Shown here one piece after another: positions 1-7,843 of a DNA stretch of 19,673 nt. The position numbers and the translations under genes are program-made. The notes below the pieces were generated by a model. That model did not search any database. It had not been told where the DNA came from and saw only the letters and a list, made by a program, of their open reading frames with translations. Source of the DNA: Bacteroidota bacterium (lineage in GTDB: Bacteria > Bacteroidota > Bacteroidia > Bacteroidales > Cfx3-03); the NCBI GenBank assembly GCA_030706265.1, contig JAUZOX010000011.1, positions 1 to 19,673 on the forward strand. Direction: 5' to 3'. Each line of letters opens with the position of its first letter. Within the stretch, counting starts at the first letter, position 1.

Positions 1-3000
1 AATATTTCAAAGAGGTCGCCTTTTTCCAAATGGCTGGGACAGGCAGGATAACCGGGTGCAGGACGAATTCCCTGGTATTCTTCTTTCAGCATCTGTTCGA
101 GGGAGAACTTCTCATCAGGAGCGTACCCCCAAAACTCCCTGCGGACCCTGTCGTGCAGCAGTTCCGCAAAGGCCTCTGCCAAGCGGTCGGCCAGTATCTT
201 TAACATAATGCTGCTGTAATCATCGTTATCCGCTTCAAATTGTGCGCTCCATTTTTCCAGGCCGATCCCGGCAGTGACGGCAAAAAAGCCCATGTAGTCG
301 CTGACTCCGCTTCCCGCGGGTGCGACAAAGTCGGCAAGGCACAAATTGGGAACACCCGGGTCTTTCTTTTCCTGGTTTCTAAGGAAATGATAGGTTTGCA
401 ACTTCTGGCTCTTTGCTTCATCGGCAAAGATTTCAACACTATCACCCACAGACTGGGCAGGATAGATGCCAAAAGTGGCATTTGCTGTAAGCATCTTACC
501 GTTCAAAATCCGCTTTAACATCGCCTGCGCATCCTGAAACAGTTTTTTGGCTTCTTCACCCTTGATAGGATCTTCAAAAATGGCAGGGTACTTGCCCGAC
601 ATCTTCCATGCATAGAAAAAGAAGGTCCAGTCGATATACCGGCTGATTTCTTCGAGGGAATAATCGTTGATCGATACTGCTCCCAACTGGTGCGGCCTGA
701 CTGGTTTATACGTTGTGAAGTCGGGAACGAATTTATTGTCACGGGCTGCAGCAAGTGTGATATATTCTACATCCGAGCGTTGATTTTCAATCTTATGGCG
801 TAAATCGTCGTATCGTTGCTTCAATGAGCTAACAAATGCAGGACGTTGATCGGAAGACAAAAGCGCTGCCACCACCCCTACTGCTTTTGACGCATCACGT
901 ACATGAACAACGGGGGCCTGATAGGAAGGGGCTATTTTAACCGCTGTATGAACCTCTGAAGTTGTGGCCCCCCCAATGAGCAAGGGAATATTGAATCCCT
1001 GGTTCTGCATTTCCTTGGCGACATTGGTCATCTCTTCAAGCGAAGGAGTGATCAGTCCGCTCAACCCGATTATATCCACATGATGTTCGCGGGCTGCATC
1101 CAGAATAGTTGTGGCCGGGACCATGACACCTAAATCAACGATCTCATAGTTATTGCATCCCAATACTACACTCACGATGTTTTTTCCGATATCGTGCACA
1201 TCACCCTTGACGGTTGCCATTAAAATACGGCCAGCCTTCCGGGCTTCTCCTGCTTTTTCGGCTTCAATGTATGGCAGCAAGACGGCTACGGCCTTCTTCA
1301 TAACCCGGGCACTCTTCACAACCTGGGGCAGAAACATCTTGCCAGCACCAAAGAGATCACCTACGATGTTCATGCCATTCATCAAGGGCCCTTCGATAAC
1401 ATCCAATGCACGCGGATAATTTAAACGCGCTTCTTCAATATCTTCGTCAATATATTCGGTTATCCCCTTTATCAATGCATGAGCAAGCCGTTTAGCAACA
1501 GGTTCGTTGCGCCATTCTGCTTCGACGACTTCCTGTTTGCCCTTAGCCTTCACGGTCTCGGCAAAAGAGATCAATCGCTCCGTAGCATCAAGCCTGCGAT
1601 TAAAAATCACATCCTCAACCAGCTCAAGTAATGCGGGATCAATTTCATCATAAACCTGCAAAACGCCGGCATTCACGATGGCCATATCCAATCCGGCTTT
1701 CACGGCATGATACAGGAAAACCGAATGCATGGCTTCGCGAACCGTGTCGTTACCTCTGAACGAAAACGAGAGGTTACTGATGCCTCCGCTGACCTTGGCA
1801 TAGGGCAAATGTTCCTTTATCCAGGTAACCGTATTTAGGAAATCGATCGCGTAATTATTGTGTTCCTCGATGCCGGTAGCTATTGTTAAGACATTGGGAT
1901 CGAAGATAATATCTTCAGGATGGAAATGAATCTCTTTTGTCAGGATATCATAGGCACGCTGACAAATTGCAATGCGCCTTTCATAAGTGCTGGCCTGCCC
2001 CTGTTCGTCAAAAGCCATCACTACTGCGGCGGCGCCATATTGTTTGACTTTGGCAGCATGGTTTTTGAACACCTCTTCTCCTTCCTTCAGGGAGATGGAA
2101 TTGACAATTGCTTTGCCCTGTATACATTTCAAACCTGCCTCGAGCACACTCCATTTTGAAGAGTCGATCATGACCGGCAGGCGGGCGATATCGGGTTCAG
2201 ACTGCATCAGATTGAGGAAACGTACCATTGACTTTTCCGAATCAAGCATGGCGTCGTCCATGTTCACATCGATGACCTGCGCTCCCCCATCAACCTGGCT
2301 TCGGGCTATGGAGATGGCTTCTTCGTACTTTTCTTCCGCAATGAGCCTTGCGAACTTGCGGGAACCCGAGACGTTTGTACGTTCTCCGATATTGATAAAA
2401 TTACTGCCTTCAAATACCTGAAGCGGTTCAAGCCCGCTTAAACTTAGTTTCGGCTCTATAGACGGAAGCTGGTGGGGCTTTGCCTGAGCGGCCACCTTGG
2501 CCAGCTCACGAATGTGGGCCGGAGTAGTGCCGCAACACCCTCCGATGATATTTACATTTCCGGCATCAGCCATCTTTTTGACCTCCAGCGCCATTTGTTT
2601 GGGCGTTTGGTCATACTGTCCGAACTGATTGGGAAGTCCTGCATTAGGATAAGCGCTGATGTTAAAAGGAGCCTTATGGCTGAGTGTTTCAATATGAGGA
2701 CGCATCTCCTTTGCGCCCAGAGAGCAGTTAAAACCTATGCTCAACAGGTCGGCATGAGATACTGAATTCAGAAAAGCTTCTACGGTCTGCCCCGAGAGGG
2801 TACGGCCGCTGGCATCGGTGATGGTTCCTGATACCATCAAAGGCATCCGGATGCCTCTTTTTTTCAGGGCATCTTCTATGGCATACAAAGCGGCCTTTGC
2901 ATTGAGCGTATCAAAAATGGTTTCGAGCAACAACAAGTCCACCCCTCCATCGAGCAATCCTTCAATCTGCTCCGAATAGGCATCAGCCAGATCGTCAAAG

Positions 3001-3464
3001 GTAACCGCCCTGAATCCCGGATCGTTGACATCGGGTGACATTGAAGCCGTCTTATTGGTAGGGCCCAATGAACCGGCCACAAAAACCTGCTTCTCCGGAT
3101 GGGATGTCTGGAATTGGTTGACGGCAGCCCTGGCCAGCCGGGCAGCTTCCAGATTCATCTCGTAGACCAGGCTTTCCAATTGATAGTCAGCCATGGATAT
3201 CCGGTTGGCATTGAAAGTATTGGTCTCAATGATATCCGCACCGGCTTCAAGATACTCCAAATGAATGACTTGAATGATATCGGGTCGGGTGAGTGTGAGC
3301 AGGTCGTTGTTTCCTTTGACATCTGCAGGGTGATTTCTAAACCGCTCTCCCCTATAATCAGCCTCTTGCAATTTGTACTGTTGGATCATCGTCCCCATGG
3401 CCCCATCCAGCACTAAAACCCGGCGTTTCAGTTCACTATATATATCACCTTGTCGTTGAGTCAT
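1..3464 (-). CDS. metH: Cobalamin-dependent methionine synthase, 3' end cut by the window edge
   Basis: Transfers a methyl group from 5-methyltetrahydrofolate through cobalamin to homocysteine, giving methionine and THF in the cytoplasm. Reading from ATG at 3462-3464, 1154 codons are open to the window edge. The start reads MTQRQGDIYSELKRRVLVLD followed by GAMGT. Visible parts in order: the homocysteine domain (about 1-325) with zinc ligands C247 (GFNCSLG) and C310/C311 (GGCCGTTP), the same numbers as in E. coli MetH; the pterin-binding domain (about 340-620, with NIGERTNVSGSRKF near its start); the cobalamin domain with DVHDIGKN, where H757 is the expected cobalt ligand; and most of the AdoMet reactivation domain, ending in RPAPGYPACP. 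By comparison with the roughly 1227-residue E. coli enzyme, about 70 residues are missing beyond base 1. It is divergent from ahcY, which supplies homocysteine. The family call is very secure. Confidence 0.97.
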   Translation of the reverse strand, partial: MTQRQGDIYSELKRRVLVLDGAMGTMIQQYKLQEADYRGERFRNHPADVKGNNDLLTLTRPDIIQVIHLEYLEAGADIIETNTFNANRISMADYQLESLVYEMNLEAARLARAAVNQFQTSHPEKQVFVAGSLGPTNKTASMSPDVNDPGFRAVTFDDLADAYSEQIEGLLDGGVDLLLLETIFDTLNAKAALYAIEDALKKRGIRMPLMVSGTITDASGRTLSGQTVEAFLNSVSHADLLSIGFNCSLGAKEMRPHIETLSHKAPFNISAYPNAGLPNQFGQYDQTPKQMALEVKKMADAGNVNIIGGCCGTTPAHIRELAKVAAQAKPHQLPSIEPKLSLSGLEPLQVFEGSNFINIGERTNVSGSRKFARLIAEEKYEEAISIARSQVDGGAQVIDVNMDDAMLDSEKSMVRFLNLMQSEPDIARLPVMIDSSKWSVLEAGLKCIQGKAIVNSISLKEGEEVFKNHAAKVKQYGAAAVVMAFDEQGQASTYERRIAICQRAYDILTKEIHFHPEDIIFDPNVLTIATGIEEHNNYAIDFLNTVTWIKEHLPYAKVSGGISNLSFSFRGNDTVREAMHSVFLYHAVKAGLDMAIVNAGVLQVYDEIDPALLELVEDVIFNRRLDATERLISFAETVKAKGKQEVVEAEWRNEPVAKRLAHALIKGITEYIDEDIEEARLNYPRALDVIEGPLMNGMNIVGDLFGAGKMFLPQVVKSARVMKKAVAVLLPYIEAEKAGEARKAGRILMATVKGDVHDIGKNIVSVVLGCNNYEIVDLGVMVPATTILDAAREHHVDIIGLSGLITPSLEEMTNVAKEMQNQGFNIPLLIGGATTSEVHTAVKIAPSYQAPVVHVRDASKAVGVVAALLSSDQRPAFVSSLKQRYDDLRHKIENQRSDVEYITLAAARDNKFVPDFTTYKPVRPHQLGAVSINDYSLEEISRYIDWTFFFYAWKMSGKYPAIFEDPIKGEEAKKLFQDAQAMLKRILNGKMLTANATFGIYPAQSVGDSVEIFADEAKSQKLQTYHFLRNQEKKDPGVPNLCLADFVAPAGSGVSDYMGFFAVTAGIGLEKWSAQFEADNDDYSSIMLKILADRLAEAFAELLHDRVRREFWGYAPDEKFSLEQMLKEEYQGIRPAPGYPACPSHLEKGDLFEI

Positions 3465-3491
3465 CTTGAATATCTGTTCTAAAATAAAGTA

Positions 3492-3499
3492 CAAAGGTA
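3492..3499 (-). promoter_or_regulatory. metH: Putative metH promoter, -7 box
   Basis: On the minus strand this reads TACCTTTG, an exact match to the Bacteroidota -7 consensus TAnnTTTG, 28 bases upstream of the metH ATG. It predicts a very short leader. I see no clear TTTG about 20 bases further upstream, so only half of the promoter is supported. Confidence 0.45.
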
Positions 3500-3604
3500 C
3501 AACACTTTGTAGAAGAAACCCTTGATGACACTGCAAATAAACCCTATGCAACAAAGTCATTGTTTCAAAATCATTCAATTTCAATTAGAAAAGAATTATT
3601 CAAA

Positions 3605-3636
3605 TTTGATTATCTGAGTGTAAAACCTTAATTTTG
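3605..3636 (+). promoter_or_regulatory. ahcY: Putative ahcY promoter (TTTG, 20-base spacer, TAATTTTG)
   Basis: TTTG at 3605-3608 and TAATTTTG at 3629-3636 are separated by 20 bases, matching the Bacteroidota primary-sigma consensus TTTG / TAnnTTTG. Transcription should begin near 3642-3644, leaving a leader of under 20 bases before the ATG at 3661. That leaves no room for a SAM or SAH riboswitch. The leader has no strong Shine-Dalgarno sequence, which is usual in this phylum. Confidence 0.7.
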
Positions 3637-3660
3637 CAGCCCAAAAATTAGATATATTTC

Positions 3661-5082
3661 ATGGAAAATTCAATGGTGAATACTAAACCTCAGTACAAAG
3701 TAGCAGATATCGCGCTAGCTGACTGGGGCCGTAAAGAAATAGAGATTTCAGAAAAAGAAATGCCGGGTTTAATGGCAGTACGCAAAAAATATGCAGGGAA
3801 GAAACCCCTCAAGGGTGCGCGTATAATGGGTTCTCTCCATATGACCATCCAGACTGCCGTTCTGATCGAAACACTGGTCGAGCTCGGAGCAGAAGTACGC
3901 TGGTGCAGTTGCAACATCTTTTCCACACAGGATCATGCAGCCGCAGCCATTGCAGCAGCAGGAGTTCCGGTTTTTGCATGGAAGGGGGAATCTTTGGATG
4001 AATACTGGTGGTGCACAGCCCAGGCACTTTCCTTCCCCGGTGATAAGGGTCCTAACCTGATTGTTGACGATGGTGGCGATGCTACCCTGCTCATCCACCT
4101 GGGGTATGACATTGAAAATGATTCAAAGCTGCTTGAGTATCAGCCCCAGAATGCTGAAGAAGCAGGTATCTATAAGACGCTTCGCGAACAATATGTAGAA
4201 GATGCTACACGCTGGCATCGTACTGTTAAGGAGTTGAAAGGTGTTTCGGAAGAGACTACTACGGGAGTTCACCGCTTGTACCAAATGCATGAAAAAGGCA
4301 GACTGCTTTTCCCCGCGATCAATGTGAACGACTCTGTGACCAAGAGCAAATTTGACAACCTGTATGGTTGCCGTGAATCTCTGGCAGATGGCATCAAACG
4401 TGCTACCGATGTGATGATCGCTGGTAAGGTTGTTGTGGTTTGCGGTTATGGTGATGTTGGTAAAGGTTGCGCCCGTTCAATGAGGGCTTACGGTGCAAGG
4501 GTCATCATTACAGAAATCGATCCAATCTGCGCTCTTCAGGCCGCGATGGAAGGCTTTGAAGTTATGACCGTCGAAGATGCACTACCCGAAGGGAACATTT
4601 ATGTGACCACAACCGGTAACCGGGATATCATCACACTGGACAACATGCGCAAGATGAAAGATCAAGCCATTGTCTGCAACATTGGCCACTTTGACAATGA
4701 AATCCAGGTCGACAAACTGAATGCCGCTCAGGATTTCACCCGCGTCAACGTTAAGCCACAGGTTGATCAGTATTACCGTCCCGATGGAACTTCCATCTTC
4801 CTGCTGGCAGAAGGCCGTCTCGTAAACCTTGGTTGTGCCACAGGTCATCCTTCATTCGTGATGAGCAATTCATTTACCAATCAAACACTGGCACAGCTGG
4901 AACTGTGGCAAAATGACCTTGCCGTTGATGTTTACCGTCTGCCAAAGCATCTGGATGAGGAGGTAGCACGCCTGCACCTCGAACAACTGGGCGTAAGACT
5001 GACCGTGCTCAGACCCGATCAAGCCGAATACATCGGTGTTCCAGTTGAAGGACCTTATAAGGCTGAATATTACAGATACTAA
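3661..5082 (+). CDS. ahcY: S-adenosylhomocysteine hydrolase (adenosylhomocysteinase)
   Basis: Reversible, NAD-dependent cleavage of S-adenosylhomocysteine to adenosine and homocysteine in the cytoplasm, relieving product inhibition of methyltransferases. The protein has 473 residues. Visible landmarks: the N-terminal substrate domain with GSLHMT and the CNIFSTQDHAAAAI segment, the NAD-binding Rossmann glycine motif GYGDVGKG at 262-269, the NIGHFDNEI segment, and the C-terminal KAEYYRY tail that is characteristic of the family. It is longer than the roughly 430-residue animal enzyme, matching the bacterial long form with an extra segment in the catalytic domain (about 145-190). The start at 3661 fits the promoter just upstream; an in-frame ATG at 3673 is a possible alternative. 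It is divergent from metH and ends in an intrinsic terminator. Codon use and GC resemble metH. Confidence 0.98.
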   Translation: MENSMVNTKPQYKVADIALADWGRKEIEISEKEMPGLMAVRKKYAGKKPLKGARIMGSLHMTIQTAVLIETLVELGAEVRWCSCNIFSTQDHAAAAIAAAGVPVFAWKGESLDEYWWCTAQALSFPGDKGPNLIVDDGGDATLLIHLGYDIENDSKLLEYQPQNAEEAGIYKTLREQYVEDATRWHRTVKELKGVSEETTTGVHRLYQMHEKGRLLFPAINVNDSVTKSKFDNLYGCRESLADGIKRATDVMIAGKVVVVCGYGDVGKGCARSMRAYGARVIITEIDPICALQAAMEGFEVMTVEDALPEGNIYVTTTGNRDIITLDNMRKMKDQAIVCNIGHFDNEIQVDKLNAAQDFTRVNVKPQVDQYYRPDGTSIFLLAEGRLVNLGCATGHPSFVMSNSFTNQTLAQLELWQNDLAVDVYRLPKHLDEEVARLHLEQLGVRLTVLRPDQAEYIGVPVEGPYKAEYYRY

Positions 5083-5146
5083 GTCACTTTTTGTGATGCC
5101 TGAATAACTTCAGGAGTCATATTCTATGCTCATTATAAAACAAAAG

Positions 5147-5187
5147 AGAGTTGTTCGATGATCAATGTCATGACAACTCTTTTTTTA
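5147..5187 (+). terminator. Intrinsic terminator after ahcY
   Basis: An 8-bp perfect stem pairs AGAGTTGT (5147-5154) with ACAACTCT (5173-5180). It is followed at once by seven T residues on the plus strand. The 18-base loop can form a small inner stem (ATGA/TCAT). It lies 64 bases after the ahcY stop, in the right orientation. Confidence 0.8.
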
Positions 5188-5321
5188 TTTGTTGTGTATC
5201 CGTCAGTCCAACCCATCTCGCTGGCAGTTAATTGAAGTTATAGTTTTGTGATCAAAGACATAAGATGCAGAACGATATTAACACACTCCCGTCACCTCTC
5301 CCTGATCACTTCTGGGGGATA

Positions 5322-5380
5322 AATGGGGAGAGCCACAATATAGTTTTAATCAAGAAAACTATATTGTGGCTCTCCCCATT
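5322..5380. terminator. Perfect 26-bp inverted repeat at the convergent gene ends
   Basis: Arms 5322-5347 and 5355-5380 are perfectly complementary over 26 bp around a 7-base loop (AATCAAG). The repeat starts 7 bases beyond the stop codon of the minus-strand GH2 gene, so a terminator or 3' mRNA-stabilising hairpin for the PUL transcript is the simplest reading. Neither flank has a run of T, so it is not a textbook rho-independent terminator. The arms are long and flawless for a terminator, so a small mobile palindromic repeat is an alternative. Apart from this hairpin and the ahcY terminator, I see nothing convincing in the 305-base gap 5083-5387. Confidence 0.6.
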
Positions 5381-5387
5381 ATTTCCA

Positions 5388-7610
5388 TTATTTCGTTGAT
5401 TTATTCTTTGAATCCTGATCAACGACCAGCTTGTTGGGCAGAGGATCACCATCGGCGCGATAATTCCAACCACAGGCATCAGATGCGACAGGTTTGTTAT
5501 TGCGGAAAGCGATGGTTAGGATGCGGTTCGGACCGGGAATCAATTCAATGTCCGGCCAGATAAATCGACAATCGGTAAAAGCTTTTCTCCCGAGCGAAAC
5601 CCCATTCAACCAAACTTCGACTTCGTTGCAATTGGAATAAATCCTGAGATCTGTCTTGGGCACTGAACGGTCGCTAAACCGCTTGCTGTTGATGTGAACC
5701 ATGGGCTTGGTTGTCCAGTTGGCCTGAAACCAGTAAAAGGCATCCTTCCTTGTCTGGCGGTCGTATGTAACAAGCCCCTTATCGTTGCGACCGGCAATAT
5801 CTCCCTCTAAACGGCCGCTGGAGGCAAAATCAAACATATTCCAGATGAACGTGCCCCAGATCCATGGTCTTGCTTTGATTTGCAGCCAAGTTTCTTCCAG
5901 TAATATGCTCTGCCCCTCTTCGGGATGCCAGGAGCCCCTGGCTTGGATGATGCGGACAGGAGGGTTTTGCTCATGCTGCGAAATGCCTGCGCCTGCGCCG
6001 TATTCACTTACCCCTATACATCGTTCCGGATAAGCTGTGTGAAAGGCGTCCATCCACTTACCGAAGTCTGCGTATTCGGGATCATGATACCATCCATAGT
6101 ATTTGTTAACAGCGAAAATGTCGGTGTGAAAATTGCGAGGGTCTTCCGCAGTGTGATGTGAGGCGTAAGTAGATAAACGGGCAGGATCCTCATCGTGCGC
6201 AATGCTGCTCAATTCAACCAGGAGACCGTTACAGAGGTTTCCCATCGTATCGCCTACCATACCACTGGTCTCATTGCCGATGCTCCAAAAAAAGATTGAT
6301 GGGTGATTGAAGTTCTGGCGAATGAGCTCGCGGAGTTGTTCCTTCGCATTGGCGCGACCGGCATCCGTTTCCGGGGCTTTCCCTACAAAAGCAAGTTCCG
6401 CCCATACGATGAGTCCTTCCTGGTCGCTAAGATCGTAAGAAAACTGATCGTGCTGATAATGGCACATGCGTATGGCGTTCGCGCCAAGTTCCTGCAAGAT
6501 CTTGAAATCATCGGCTATGTCCTTGTTATCAATCGCCCAGCCCTTGTCTTGCTTGTCCTGGTGGCGATTGACACCGTGCAATTCAACATGCTGGCCATTG
6601 AGGATAAATCCCTGATTCGGTTTTACCGCATACGAACGAATACCCAGTGGCTGCTCGACTGCGTCGAGTATCTTGCCGTTAGCGTCTACCAGATCCACCG
6701 TGGCGTGATAACAATAGGGATCGGCAACACCATTCCACAAGTGCGGCCGGGCCACCTGAAGGTTGAGTCGAACTTTGTTGGAAGATTTTGCGTTGATGGT
6801 AGTTAGTGAGGTGGCGTCCTTGATCATCCGGCCAGCGGCATCGCGGATGACAACGTGGACTTTTCCGGAGAATTTTCTATCGGAATCATTGGTAAACTCC
6901 GCCCGCACGTTTACGTCTGCGTCATTTGTGGTAACGTTTGGTGTAGAAAAGTACACTCCCGGAGATGCATGATCAAGTGTGGCAATGTGCAACGGTTCGG
7001 TTAACAGCACGCGAACCTTGCGGTATATGCCGCCAAAATGCGTGAAGTCGCCATTGCGCGGCACGTAGTCGCTCGGGGCATTGTTTACACGCACGGCCAG
7101 TAAGTTGTCCCTGGAGAAATCCACAAGGTCGGTCACGTCAAAGCGGAAGCGTGCGAATCCACCAATGTGGCTTCCTGCTTCCTTCCCGTTGACGAATACT
7201 TTTACCTCTTTATTCGCACCATCGAACTCAAGCAACACGCGTTTCCCTCTGGCTTCCAGCGGCAAGCTCAAATGGGTGCGATACCAGCCCGTACCTCTGA
7301 AATATCCTTTTTCTTTACCCAAGGCAAATCCTTCACCATCAAATGCATTCCAGGTATGCGGTAGACTCACTTGTTCCCAGGCGCTGTCATCAAACAAAGT
7401 AGCCGCCGGTTCATTGGCATCTTCCCGCAACTGGAACTTCCAGCCCGCATCCAATGGGATCGTCTTTCGTGGAGATTTTGCGACAGAGGAAGGTGCTTCG
7501 GCTTGGATAACCTTCACCGTCTGGCTCATAGCGGCCGTGAAAGGAGAAAAGCTCAATGCCCCAAAGAGAAGAGCCATGGGGAAAAGGAATTTTAGTCTAA
7601 TAATTTTCAT
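5388..7610 (-). CDS. Secreted glycoside hydrolase family 2 enzyme (beta-galactosidase-like)
   Basis: Predicted exported retaining beta-glycosidase of 740 residues. A signal peptide (about 1-29: KIIRLKF, then a hydrophobic stretch and TAAMSQ) is followed by the GH2 N-terminal jelly roll (about 50-205, with DDSAWEQVSLPHTWN and FRGTGWYR), an Ig-like domain (about 210-325) and the TIM barrel (about 330-630). IGNE places the acid/base at E447; GVSEYGAG places the nucleophile at E536. The substrate-pocket segment HYQHDQFSYDLSDQEG and the N609-D-K611-G motif are present. The latter resembles the NxK of beta-glucuronidases but also occurs in Bacteroidota beta-galactosidases, so specificity is open. 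The C-terminal part (about 635-725, IYSNCNEVEVWLNG) looks like a DUF4982-type Ig domain. It is the last gene of the PUL, 233 bases after the propeller gene. Its GC is visibly higher than that of the other PUL genes. Confidence 0.9.
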   Translation of the reverse strand: MKIIRLKFLFPMALLFGALSFSPFTAAMSQTVKVIQAEAPSSVAKSPRKTIPLDAGWKFQLREDANEPAATLFDDSAWEQVSLPHTWNAFDGEGFALGKEKGYFRGTGWYRTHLSLPLEARGKRVLLEFDGANKEVKVFVNGKEAGSHIGGFARFRFDVTDLVDFSRDNLLAVRVNNAPSDYVPRNGDFTHFGGIYRKVRVLLTEPLHIATLDHASPGVYFSTPNVTTNDADVNVRAEFTNDSDRKFSGKVHVVIRDAAGRMIKDATSLTTINAKSSNKVRLNLQVARPHLWNGVADPYCYHATVDLVDANGKILDAVEQPLGIRSYAVKPNQGFILNGQHVELHGVNRHQDKQDKGWAIDNKDIADDFKILQELGANAIRMCHYQHDQFSYDLSDQEGLIVWAELAFVGKAPETDAGRANAKEQLRELIRQNFNHPSIFFWSIGNETSGMVGDTMGNLCNGLLVELSSIAHDEDPARLSTYASHHTAEDPRNFHTDIFAVNKYYGWYHDPEYADFGKWMDAFHTAYPERCIGVSEYGAGAGISQHEQNPPVRIIQARGSWHPEEGQSILLEETWLQIKARPWIWGTFIWNMFDFASSGRLEGDIAGRNDKGLVTYDRQTRKDAFYWFQANWTTKPMVHINSKRFSDRSVPKTDLRIYSNCNEVEVWLNGVSLGRKAFTDCRFIWPDIELIPGPNRILTIAFRNNKPVASDACGWNYRADGDPLPNKLVVDQDSKNKSTK

Positions 7611-7843
7611 AAAAAAACCTCAATTTTATAATTCTCATTTTAGAAACTGTGTAAATTTAACATAATATTGTGTTTGATCAATTGTTATATCGTGATAACT
7701 TCAAAAGGCTTACATCAATTCAGGTTATTCAGTTCAAATGTAAATATATGTGCATTTTTCAGGTTTTAAACATTATTATATTGTTCATTTTGCAAAGTGA
7801 AAATATATTATACTTCAGGAGTTAAGGCTTATCGGGTTATTGA
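7611..7843 (-). other. AT-rich intergenic stretch upstream of the GH2 gene
   Basis: This 233-base gap has no plausible gene. On the minus strand, 7735-7742 reads TACATTTG, an exact -7 consensus match, but no TTTG sits at the right distance upstream. There is also a small inverted repeat, GTTAT (7684-7688) with ATAAC (7695-7699), and a palindromic TTGATCAA nearby, which could be operator-like or chance. A separate GH2 promoter is plausible but weakly supported. Confidence 0.35.

Noticed and set aside
3465..3660. SAM or SAH riboswitch between metH and ahcY.
   Set aside because: Predicted leaders are about 20 bases and no extended pairing was seen.
3769..4098. Minus-strand open frame of 109 codons inside ahcY.
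   Set aside because: It lies entirely opposite the conserved AhcY N-terminal domain and shows no independent signals.
6303..6806. Plus-strand open frame of 167 codons.
   Set aside because: It is antisense to the GH2 catalytic domain, whose motifs are intact; composition and lack of family features mark it as a shadow.
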